This document shows, piece by piece, positions 48,801 to 58,551 of a stretch of 64,000 nucleotides of DNA. The first letter of the stretch is position 1. Every line of letters starts with the position of its first letter. Source of the DNA: Erigeron canadensis (lineage: Eukaryota > Streptophyta > Magnoliopsida > Asterales > Asteraceae); NCBI RefSeq assembly GCF_010389155.1, contig NC_057768.1, positions 6,074,501-6,138,500 on the forward strand. The letters run 5' to 3'. Below the pieces are notes generated by a model. The model searched no databases. It was not told the origin of the DNA and was given only the letters and a program-made list of their open reading frames with translations. A program made the translations under genes and the position numbers.

Positions 48801-49913
48801 AGCCAACTGCTGAGTTTCATGTTGCCCTTGTAAAGAAATATGCTGATAAGGGAAAAGCAGCAGCAGTGATTCAAAGTAAACCCCAAGGTTCCCATCTCAA
48901 CAACAACACAACAAGACAAGCTCATGTCTGGTGCTCTTCCCAAGTCTTCTTCAAAAGCATCTGCTGAACTCACTCCCACTGAGATAGTCATTCAAGAAGA
49001 GTTGAAGAAAAAGCAAATTCAAGAAGAAATGTCTCAGAAACTGATAAGTGAATTAATTGTAAATGAGGAACTTGAGGGTGCTGATGATGAGACCAAGAGG
49101 TTAGCCGAGCAGTCTGGTGGCTTGGAAGCTTTAAAAAAGAAAGAACTTGAATTCTTTGCGAATAAGGAGAAGAAGCTTGAAGAAGCACGCCAAGCCTATC
49201 TTACTTCAAGAGATGTAAGGCAGAGAAAAGAAGAGATTACGTGGATCAAGCCTGCTCTTACTCAGCAAGGAATGAACCTTCAAGTTCAGAGGAAAGGTGT
49301 GCCCAGGATGTTTACTCTTAAGAATGTCAAATCTGACACTCTTGGGCCCACCGAGTGGATCGAGATCTATAAGCTCATCAAAGACAACAAAACACCGGTC
49401 TTTGATCCACTTCTTAAGATGGCTGGTGACTCAATCAAGAATACAAGGAGGATGGAGATTAAGTACAATGTCGAGGATTCGTTGCTCAGCAAAGCAAGAC
49501 ATCCATATCCTCCTCCTCCACCTCAGCAACCCAGAAGTGGTGTCAAGAGGACAGTTTCTGGTCAGGCTACTTCCTCCTTCCCTACTATGCTTAAAGATCT
49601 ACCAAAATCTGACATTGGGGAGGAATCATCGCTGAATCTTCACATGCCTTCAAGAATGCTGTTTGTGGAAGGATTGTACAGTGAAGATCTAGGAGGTTTT
49701 TGCTTCTCAAATGTTCATGGTCATGAACTCTTCTTCGGTTTCAGTGAAATTTCCATCGCTCCCTCTGGATTTCTTGTTAAATTAAGAAAGTATTGTTCAA
49801 GGACTTCAAACAATCCAAGATTCATCAAGCTAATTGATCAAGAGCTAATGAAGTCCGAAAGACAAAAAGATAAGGCATTCATAGAAGCAAAACAAGAATC
49901 TGTGTGGGAGTAG
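45847..49913 (+). pseudogene. ORF3 (post-pol) protein of element C, broken
   Basis: It starts at ATG 45847 (MASSSETPSASAATQ), close to the A version, and ends at TAG 49911-49913. N-terminal domain: HLLCEFWWTCNYEES, LFTHVIQCMGSNSGSYNQ, VDFALMIFNDMKNKV and PFVRIFSLIFKEAL. A Ser/Pro/Lys linker, acidic middle and coiled-coil stretch (about 48000-48560) follow. The C-terminal domain has LNLHMPSRMLFVEG and GHELFFGFSEISIAPSGF, matching A. Lesions: TGA at 46195, a frameshift near 46790, TAG at 47250, a frameshift near 47490, TAA at 47966, and a frameshift near 48945. Unlike B, this copy decayed in ORF3 while gag stayed open. Confidence 0.82.
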
Positions 49914-50044
49914 ATTAATATTTGTAATTTTACTTTGTTGTATTTGTAAATTGTTCGTCATATATAAAATCAGCATTGTACCAAAGACCTCTTGTCAAAT
50001 ATCTGTTAATGCAAACCTTCTACTCAGCTAAGTCTCCTCAGCGA

Positions 50045-50056
50045 ATAGGGGGAGAT
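50045..50056 (+). other. Polypurine tract of element C
   Basis: ATAGGGGGAGAT lies directly before the 3' LTR, in the same context as in A. Confidence 0.88.
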
Positions 50057-50717
50057 TGTTGAGTCATGGATTCGCTGAGAGACTCAGCGAGTGATTCGTT
50101 CAGCGAGCTCTCAGCGAATGCATGCATCTGCAAGCATAATCTATCTTCAAAGTCTAAAGGATATGTTCGATGACTCATCGTCCAGTATTTGTAAGTCAAA
50201 TATGAGCGGGAATTTGAAGAATAGAAGGATGGTCCCAAGGACACGTGTTGCAAGATCAAGATGAAGCCATGTGACCTTGTACTATTTCTGTGCAATGGAG
50301 TTTCTCTTGCATACCGTTTTTGGAAACAAACAAGATGAAGGAAAGAGACCTCTGCAGATCTGAATGATCCACCAATAAATAGTTGACAACCTTCATGTGT
50401 CAACATCTACTAGGGTTGTCATGTGATTCCTTATCTGTCTATAAAAGGAATCACTTGACCTAGCCACCATCTTGTTGGTGTGTTCCACAGTCTTTACTTT
50501 ATTCTCTTTGCTTATTTGTTAAGTTTTTGTGTGTTCAAAAACTTAATGAATTTTTTCTGTTTATTGTTGTTGTAAAACAACCATCCATGTTTTAATCGTT
50601 TAGTTTGAAATACATATAACTAAACTAATTCTTTACTACTCGTCTTTAATCTTGTTATTTCATATTTATGATTTAAGTTAGTAAATCAATCACAAGAAGT
50701 GCATTCGAGGACCATCA
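50057..50717 (+). repeat. 3' LTR of element C
   Basis: 661 bp, about 98% identical to the 5' LTR. Most differences are single bases; three cluster near 50433-50439. Confidence 0.92.
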
Positions 50718-50743
50718 AATATACTCGAGGACCATCAAATATA
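50704..50743. repeat. 20-bp tandem duplication across the LTR end and target site
   Basis: The unit CGAGGACCATCAAATATACT, which spans the last LTR bases and the AATAT target duplication, occurs twice in tandem. It must have arisen after element C inserted. Confidence 0.85.
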
Positions 50744-50774
50744 CTCAGTACTTAATCACAAAAAGAAACAGACC

Positions 50775-51555
50775 GTTACGCATGAATCTTTGTCGTTATC
50801 TTTGTTCTTTAATTAGGTAACCGTTGTCAAATAAAAGAAAATATACTTGGCTAGTTGGCTGGATTTGGACTTGGACTAGGGTATAGAAGAAAAGATATAC
50901 ATGGACAAATGATAACATTGAATGAATATACCTGTCATTAACCACATTTTTAGCCCTTTCGTTTGAGCGATGATAATATCCATCCTTGTCCCTAAAACAA
51001 ATTTCACATTTTTCCAAACTTAGTACTTGATAATAGAAGAAAAGAAAACATAAATAACGGCTCAAAAACGCATATTTTTGGTAAGTTGTTAAACCTGTAT
51101 TAGAGTACGTATTTGTGCAATTCAACTTATATATATTGAAGATTTATTAAATATACTTGTTTTATATGCAGAATATACTTAGAAGACTGTTCTGTATTTG
51201 TAAAAAGTTATATAAAGTTAGGGCATGCTAGAAGAGAGTACACTCTTTAAGGGACTAGAATTGGAAGTGTTTTTATATATATAAAGGGAAGTAAATATAT
51301 ATGGTCTTTTCACATATAATTTTGCATAAAAAACATTTTAAAATATAAGATGTTAGATGTCATTCATTCAAGATGGGACGAAATAACACCACACTCACTC
51401 TTCTTATAAAGAGTGAGAGTATACTTCGTAATACATTTTGCAGAAAAACAAAATGAGGTTCCTAAAATATTAAAAATTTAGAATGTTAGAGATTAGTTAT
51501 TTAGGTTTTAGGTAAAATAAAACAATTATGAAAGTAAAAAAACAGATAAAATAAT
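50775..51555. other. AT-rich intergenic DNA
   Basis: I see no gene; open frames here are short and AT-driven. A short near-complementary pair AGAGAGTACACTCTTTAA / CTTATAAAGAGTGAGAGT (about 51234 and 51403) hints at another decayed MITE. Confidence 0.4.
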
Positions 51556-51893
51556 AGGTTTGTTTTCATTTAAAATCACCATACATCATGAAAATCATCG
51601 TGCATAAATTATTTCGTGAATCTCCGTGCATCAGTTTAACCATAATCTAAGAGTCAAGATCTTGTTTTATTTGTTAAACTTTAATACTTGTTTTATAAAA
51701 GTTAACCCCTAGTTGTTTATTCAAGTTGAGAGTGTATATATATATATAGGTTGGTTATTGTTAAACAAGTATTAGAGTAAAACAAATAAAACAAAATCAT
51801 GACCCTTGAATAATGGTAAAACTGATGAATAAAAATTCACGAAGCACAAGTATATAAATTGATGGACGATTTTCATTTTCTTAGTAAAAACCT
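51556..51893. mobile_element. Foldback MITE with long inverted arms
   Basis: Two arms of about 115-135 bp are imperfect reverse complements: left about 51556-51700, right about 51757-51893. They share TAAAACAAGTATTA, AACAAATAAAACAA, AAACTGATG, ATTCACGAA and CGATTTTCAT. The loop holds a TATATA run. The outer ends are AGGTTT / AAACCT. No coding. Confidence 0.65.
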
Positions 51894-52179
51894 TTGAAAA
51901 AAAAAAAGATTGAAAAAAAATTCCCTTACACATATGTAATTTCTTTTTTTTTATATATATATTTTACACATGTCTATACATATATAGATAACTACATATG
52001 TGTAAGTTGTATTTTTTAAAACCTTTTTATTTACAATTTTTTTTTGTTTTTTTTTAATGAGTTTATGTTAAAAGAATATAAAAATTTAAAATAAAAAAAA
52101 TGAACTTTCTTTCTCTTCTCTCCGGTTCTCTACGTACCTTATATATATATATATTTTATTTTTTTGTCCGACATTCTAT
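51894..52179. other. Low-complexity AT-rich DNA
   Basis: Poly-A/T tracts and TATATA runs only; nothing gene-like. Confidence 0.5.
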
Positions 52180-52336
52180 CATACTACTACTCCTAAGTTA
52201 CATGTATACCTAGAAATTAGGACTCTCGAAAAATCTCTATTAATCCACTCAACAAATGTGAAAAGTTGGACTCGAACCAAGATGGATCTTCCCAAGGTTA
52301 AAAACCTTACCAATGAGCCAGTAACCCCATTGGCAT
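52180..52336 (-). mobile_element. tRNA-derived SINE
   Basis: On the minus strand it starts ATGCCAATGGGGTTACTGGC. It has an A box TGGCTCATTGGT (52309-52320) and a perfect B box GGTTCGAGTCC (52268-52278), at tRNA-like spacing. The tail runs to about 52180. The tRNA-like part does not fold into a complete cloverleaf by eye, so a SINE head is more likely than a working tRNA gene. Confidence 0.6.
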
Positions 52337-52350
52337 GTATATATATATAA

Positions 52351-52610
52351 TACTCTCTCTGTCCCATATTAAGTGTTGAAGTTTGACTTTTTGAGTCTTT
52401 TTCATTCTGCTTTAACCATAAATATTTTTGTTTGTGTTATATAACACTTGATATAACATACACAAAATTGATTGAGTTTTGAATATACTTTTCATTGATA
52501 TAACTTTCATTAACTAATATATAACACAAATAAAGATATTTACAATCAAAGTCAGGAGAAAAAGACTTTACCAATCAAAATAGGACAATTAAAATGGGAC
52601 GGATGAAGTA
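52351..52610. mobile_element. Stowaway-type MITE
   Basis: The element is 260 bp with terminal inverted repeats TACTCTCTCTGTCCCATATT and (complement of the right end) TACTTCATCCGTCCCATTTT. This is the CTCCCTCCGTCCC-type end of Stowaway/Mariner MITEs, with TA at the borders. Confidence 0.85.
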
Positions 52611-52976
52611 ATAATTTTACAGTCAAACCTCTAATCCCATCCCCAACCCCTAATTTTAACCAAAACTTCTAGCCCAAGCTACAATTACCAAACATATCCA
52701 TAGTATTAAATTGAGATTAGTTCATCTATTTATAATTTATTATTTGCATAAACTGATTTGTGATGTCTAGACAAATTTTGACCCATTTGATAAGAAATGG
52801 TGATCTCGGCCCATTGTAACCATCATCCAAATTAAGGTAAGTGACTGCAATTTTAAAAGATGTGGTGTGAGCATGTGCACATGCCCTTGTTTACCATATT
52901 TAAACTGTTTTGAGATTAGGATTTGGAGGGGGCAACCTACGCACTCTTTAATAACTTGAAGACAACACATTATTAC

Positions 52977-53088
52977 CTGCTACAGCTATCGCCGCTGAAA
53001 TAATAACCAGAGAGCCGCTTTGAATGAGTTGTCCTGAATACCCCCGGCCAGGAGTTTTTAATGCATAAATAACCGCTGCACTCGCCAT
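52977..53088 (-). other. Possible first coding exon of an unidentified gene
   Basis: On the minus strand ATG 53088 opens 37 codons with a polar start (MASAAVIYALKTPGRGY) and a hydrophobic end (SLVIISAAIAVAG), then a GTAATAAT donor-like site. The hydrophobic stretch would suit a membrane helix. I found no second exon in the next 300 bases. It may be a gene fragment; the acceptor-ended exon at 17167-17317 on the same strand is a conceivable but unproven partner. Confidence 0.25.
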
Positions 53089-53884
53089 CCTTTTTTACTC
53101 CTTTATTATCAACTATCAGAAGCTGCATGTTATTTTCATCCAAAAATATTAATACCAATCGTGAAAACAAATGAAGCTAGATTTATATTCTCTTAAGGAT
53201 ACCTCAATCCCAAAAAATGGGAAAGTGGTGGAACCAGGTTTCTGAGGGCTCGGGCCACGTCTGTGAGTAATCTATAGAGGAAATGGTGATGAACATTAAT
53301 GATAATTGACATGTGAATACCCCTGTGTACCATGAAGATATACAACTATAAAACCAATGTGTAGTTGTGTACCAGGTATACCCCTGTCTCTGGCTGCCAC
53401 AAGATATCTACTATGCAGGGCCGGTCCTGAGTTATCTGATGCTCAGGGCTAAGAAGTCAGGATATGCCCGTACCAAAATTTTGTACGACAAACTACGATT
53501 GTCAAAATAAGGGGCACATTTATACGTCAATTTGTATTAAATAAATAAAATGCTACAAACTTACAAATTTACAAGTTGAGAAAATGAAGCCCGAATTAAA
53601 AGTTCCACATTACAAATCATCTAAAATAATGTCTTCATTTTGAAATAAAAACATTAATTATCTCAACATTACTATGATAGCTACAGTTCATAAAAAAAAT
53701 TGAATACATCCTATACCTCTAGGCTCATTATATTTCATAGATAAGTATCTTTAATGCAAAATATACTTAAGATAAATGTTTATATAAGATATCTTTTTGA
53801 ATACTTTAAATTTATTTTTCTAATAAATATGGTTATAGATAAGTATAACCATAGATATAAAACCAAATTCATTATAGATCTATG
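53089..53884. other. Intergenic DNA with a hAT-like transposon end
   Basis: At about 53416 the string CAGGGCCGGTCCTGAG resembles the terminal repeat of plant hAT MITEs. I cannot find the opposite end before element E. Otherwise no gene is seen. Confidence 0.3.
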
Positions 53885-55153
53885 GCTTTTACCTTTTTTC
53901 ACAAGTACCACAGAGTCTATCTTTTTCAAAAGAGAGAGGAGGAAGGCTACGAACAAGGTTCTTTTGGGCCAGTGAGTTGATGGTTTTAAAATTCACATGC
54001 GACATACGCTTGTGTCATAACCAATTTAATTCAAATGCTGACTTTGCAAAGAAACAAGTCTCATTATCATTTTTGATAGAAGTGAAGTCTACAAGATATA
54101 CATCTCTTTTTCTTGGTGCTACCAAGACGACTTCCTTGTTAATGTTTATAACAGTGCCTTGATGCTTATCAAGAATCACTTTATAGTCAGCATCACAAAG
54201 TTGACTAATGCTTATGAGATTATGTTTTAATCCATTTACATAATCAACTTTGGAGAATTTTATAAGACCATTTGAAAGAAGACCATACCCTTCAGTTTGT
54301 CCAGTGGAGTTATCACCAAACACTACAGTAGGACCAGGTGCCTCTTTATAGTTATCCAGCAGGGACTTAGAGCCAGTCATGTGTTTTGAACAGCCGCTGT
54401 CCAAATACCACACTCCTTTTCCTAGCGAGCGCTGCATGGATATAAGAAGGATTTAGGCTTCACTTTAAGATTCACCAGTAACCCTTTCAGTAGGGTTAGA
54501 AGAGGGTTCATTAGAGATAACAGATGGGGCTACAGAGAGAGCATCCACAAGAGTGGGAAAGTCACCCCCATCAACATCCTCATGGGATGTATCATCCTCA
54601 TCATTGGGCATTATATTTGTCCCATTACTTTGGAGATATATATAGCTACTGACTACATTAGGAGCACTATATTCAACCAGCATTGCTGGTTGTCCCCAAA
54701 TGTTAGATATGACCCTTTGAGAGTGAGGGAATTCAATATGCTGAGAGGAGATGTACTCAACAACATTTGCTTCAGTGACAAAAGTGGTGTCACTAGTGGT
54801 AGGTTCAGGAGAAGGGTTCTCACTGATCCTGGTAGAAGAAGAAGAAGCTCCAGCAGACATAGAGGAGTTAGATTGTATAAAAACCTCTGGAGCTTCTCTT
54901 GAACTCAAACTGTCACATTTGGAAGCAACATGTCCTCTGCTACTATAAAGATATCATTTTTTGTCAGAGGGGTTGCCTTTTTGACTATGAATAAGAAAGT
55001 CCTTCAGCTGAGAAGAGAGATCATTTACTCGCTGAGTGAGTTCATTGATTTGAGGGTTAGAGGAAGAAGCCTTAACCTTTTGTTTAGATTTTGATTTATT
55101 CTTTTGCTTAAATCTGGGTGGAGGCACCTGAGGAATAGGAACAAGGATGGAAT
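53885..55153 (-). pseudogene. gag end, protease and pre-integrase of element E
   Basis: This continues gag beyond element F: a Lys-rich stretch (FKQKNKSKSKQKVKAS), then a decayed second zinc knuckle (YLYSSRGHVASKC; the first two Cys are gone). The pre-protease region (IEFPHSQRVISNIWGQPAML) is next. The protease motif WYLDSGCSKHMTG is intact at about 54370-54430, followed by APRKRDVYLVDF and the pre-integrase finger (near 54000). Stops lie near 54465 and 54940. It shows what element C looked like before the mitochondrial-like insert, since here the two flanking parts are contiguous. Confidence 0.85.
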
Positions 55154-57989
55154 TGTGACAACCATCACCTTAGCGTTCGTTTGACTATACTTTTCTGTTT
55201 GTAGAAGGTCATTAACTATCAATTTAAGTCTTTAGACGTGTGGCTATATGGATTAGAGTATGAATAAGATAAGACATGTTTATTGAGTACTAGGGCCTTT
55301 AACTTTTTAAGACTTGGAGGAAATGATTGAGGAAGATTAGTTGCCTCATCGAAATGCCAAATAAAGTTAAAATGAACTTTCAAAACTTTAAGCGAATCAA
55401 CGGATATCATTTACCCTTGCCGTATATGGCGTCGTTTTAATTAATTAAACGAGTCGACAACAGAAAAACGTATTGATTTTGTTTTGGTCATAACTTTCAA
55501 ACCGTAACTCCATTTTTGACGATTCAAGCAGCCACGTTTTCGTAAAAGAGTCTTTTTTCCAGATGTTGGTCGAGCTTGACCTGGTTGAGGTCTACTTGGT
55601 CGAGGTCGACCTGGTTGAGTTCGACCATGGTTGAATTCAACCATATACATGCCTATATAAACTTGATCTTTCATTCCATCAAAAGGGTTTACACACATAA
55701 GATTTCTCTCTAAAGTTTTCTTTGAAAAAAACACCCTTTCTTCACAAAAAAATTCAAATTTCATAGACAAGAATAGAAAAGAGTTTGTCTTTCAAATCTT
55801 CTCTTAAATCATTCTCTCGATTTCGGCTCTAAACGCTTGCAAATCAATCAAGGCTTCAATCTTCGATCAAGAAACTAGTGTTTGTTATCATTTTCTTCAT
55901 CAAAAACATAAGAAGGTACTGATTTTCATGTTTTTAATTTGGCCCTTAACATATTTATGTAACTACTTTTCGGTTCTTATCAAAAGTTAGGCGAAGCATG
56001 TCTTTCATTGCTGATTGTGCAATTTCGGTTACAATTGTGTGTAAGAAACGAATTGAACCTTGATTAAGTCTTTGACTTGATACATTATGCACTCATGTAA
56101 TTTGGATTTTGTGCAACTACAAAAATTGAAGATATCCTTTACTTGGCTAAAAGACACTAAAACTAGTCGATTCCGTATCCAAGATTAAGGTTGTGCAATT
56201 GTCGATCACATGATGTATGAAATCGGTCGAACTTCACCCTTTTTGGTACTGATTTGTGACACTTTTGTGCAATCAAGACTCATGGGTATGAATTGGCTAG
56301 CCTTAGATCTCGTTATTTTAACAAAATCGCGTTAAAATCGTTCGTTTTTGCTCAATCGCGTATGAATCCGACCCCGGCCAGGTCTAGCTCGACCTAGGCA
56401 AGCTGGTCTAGCTCAACCTAGGCAGGTTTAGCTCAACCTCTACCTGGTCAAGCTCGACCTCTGGTGGTCTAGGTTGACCCTCTGTTGACTTTTGTCGCTT
56501 AAACGGCTCGTAAGGTTCCTAGTTTGACCCGAAATGACTTGTTTTAACTCTCGGACCTTTAGGACTTAGAAAAGAATCATTTTGACATCTGTCTAGGTCA
56601 AACTGAACCTGCCATGGTCGAGTTCAACCACTTCCCTACTCATATAGTCGATTTCATTAGCCTATCGTGTCCATACGCGCTTATTCGGTTCTTAAACTTG
56701 ACTAGTTTTCTCAAAAAGTGCAGTTTTGGTCCAATTGGCTAATATATGAATAAAAGATTTTAAAATAACATATTTGGGCTTTAGTTGGTCGAGTTCAACC
56801 ATTAGGTTGAGCTCAACCTCTACTCGTTTCAGTTTCGTAAGCTTTTCGGTAAAATCTCCGGTTTCGTCTAGTTTTGATTAAAATTCGAGTGAAACTTATT
56901 TTGAAATATAAAATGATTTCAAATGAGGTTGTATTGATATAATAATGTGTTTGAACTTAATAAAGGACTTTGTTGTCAAATCCAGACTCTTGTTCGGTTT
57001 ATTCGAATTTTGTCAAACGTCGTTTTAGAAGTTAAATAAAGACATGTGCACTTAAAGGCATTTCTAATAGGCTAGGACTTAAGACCAAAGACTTTAATTG
57101 TGACTTGTCATGTATTATTGGTAGGTGTTGATTGTCGTGGACTTTGATTGTGCTTGTCGTGCTCGTTCGTTATACTTTCATAACACTTTTCAGGTGAGTT
57201 TCGTAGCCCCTCTTTTTACAAGCTTTGGGGTGGAAAGTATACTTATTTTTCAAACAGTTTTGTCGATTCCTGTTTATGTTCAATATGGAGCCTGTGTGTA
57301 TAGAGTTACTTGTGCCATTTCACGTGCTTGATTTTGTTTATATGTGTGTGATTTATGTGTTTATTGTTGTGATTTATGGTTTGAACGTGCTTATTGTATG
57401 AGTTTGAGACTTGGACATGAGACTTGAGACTTGGACTAAGGCAGGTACCGTAAGGCCGGACTTTGTGACATTTAGACTTTGAGGTCTCTAAGACTTTGAG
57501 ACTTGTGACTTTGAGACTTGAGACTTGTGACCTTGAGACTTGAGACTTGAGTGCTTTGACTTATATGGCGTAACTCTGCTCATTATATATTGAACAAATA
57601 CTTATTTGACTTAAAAGAATCGACAAAAGACTTATTTCTTTGACTAGACTTTTTGACAAAAACCTACGAGCTCACCAACCTTTGTGTTGACACGCTTTAG
57701 TATACTTTTCAGGTGCTCAAGCTATTCAGGGATAAGGACTTTCATGCTAGGACTGGACTTTGGAGACTAGAGCTCCTTTACTTTTGTCAGACTTTAAGGC
57801 TGCATGCCTTAGTTTATTCCTTTTATGGATGTACTTGTAATAAGCTTTCCTAGCATTGTCATGACTTTGAACTCATGTTTTGGGAATATATTCATTATAT
57901 TCTATTTCATATAACAGTATCTATGTAATTCCATGTCGTGCTGTACTTTTCATGACACCTCATGTTTCCGCCAACGGTGGGGTGTTACA
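55154..57989 (+). repeat. 5' LTR of element F
   Basis: 2.84 kb. It contains many copies of a GGTCGAG/CTCGACC word (55560-55640, 56380-56480, 56590-56820) and an irregular GAGACTTGAGACTTGTGACT minisatellite at about 57400-57560. No convincing protein is encoded. Confidence 0.75.
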
Positions 57990-57992
57990 GAA

Positions 57993-58005
57993 TGGTATCA
58001 GAGCC
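57993..58005 (+). other. Primer binding site of element F
   Basis: TGGTATCAGAGCC lies three bases after the LTR and is complementary to initiator tRNA-Met. It fixes the plus orientation of this element. Confidence 0.85.
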
Positions 58006-58551
58006 ATGGTTGTAGAGAATTAGGTGGAAAAACCTAGACTATAACCTAAGAACCACGTATAGAATTTACGATAGGAATCATAGATGCGTTCTAGACGTGC
58101 TAACATCACTTATATTTTGAGTTCAAGTTCTATTAAGACTTATTATCCCTGTGCTTATTTTGTCTATGGTTGTCATTTGGTGACTGTGTACTTGTGGTGA
58201 CTTTGTGCTTTCAGTGTTATTGTGATTATTTATGTGTATTAGGGCAAGATGAAGTGATGACGCTAACTAGTATCGCATAGCGATAATCATAGAAAAGCCT
58301 GATCAACTGTTCTATGATTACCGCCATGCCTTGCGACAGTTATTGACATCAGTTATTGATCTTGTAGTGAGAGTGTGGTAGCTACCCTGGTCTGCTTAAT
58401 GGGTGTTGGTTAGGTGGAGGGTTAGCCGCTGGTACACCCTGTATACATACCGAGCCAATATCTAGAGAGCATAGTAGTATCTATGTAATTCCATGTCGTG
58501 CTGTACTTTTCATGACACCTCATGTTTCTGCCAACGGTGGGGTGTTACAGG

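Larger units (their letters stand above)
22838..50717 (+). mobile_element. Element C: complete Sirevirus-like Ty1/copia element, hit by two insertions
   Basis: LTRs at 22838-23497 and 50057-50717 are flanked by AATAT on each side (22833-22837, 50718-50722). The internal order is tRNA-Met primer site, gag, protease, integrase, RT, RNase H, spacer, ORF3, polypurine tract: the copia order with an extra 3' gene as in Sireviruses. It is interrupted by element B (25186-37745) and by a mitochondrial-like block (about 39236-40945). I count about 11 LTR differences in 660 bp (1.7%). At 1.3e-8 per site per year (a grass rate, assumed) that is around 0.6 million years. Without the inserts it is about 13.6 kb. 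Confidence 0.92.
22675..50774. mobile_element. Small MITE split by element C
   Basis: The left half (22675-22837) begins GGTCTTGTTTCTTTTT. The right half ends with the near-complement AAAAAGAAACAGACC at 50760-50774. Both ends are flanked by GTTA. Removing element C and its target duplication leaves a MITE of about 200 bp into which C jumped. Confidence 0.6.
55154..58549 (+). mobile_element. Element F: internally deleted Ty3/gypsy-like LTR element
   Basis: A full left LTR (55154-57989) begins TGTGACAACC and ends GGGTGTTACA. It is followed by a primer site (57993), about 480 bp of internal leader, and then only the last 74 bp of a second LTR (58476-58549). The flanks GGAAT / GGACT are a near-match target duplication. 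Almost all gag-pol and most of the 3' LTR were lost, apparently by a deletion joining at AGTATCTATG. The long LTR and ending suggest a gypsy element (perhaps Tekay-like), but no domain remains to prove it. Confidence 0.75.

Noticed and set aside
52260..52336. A working tRNA gene
   Set aside because: A and B boxes are present, but no complete cloverleaf or terminator; better explained as a SINE head.
57125..57331. Short ORF in the F LTR
   Set aside because: No motif or start context; surrounded by repeat words.
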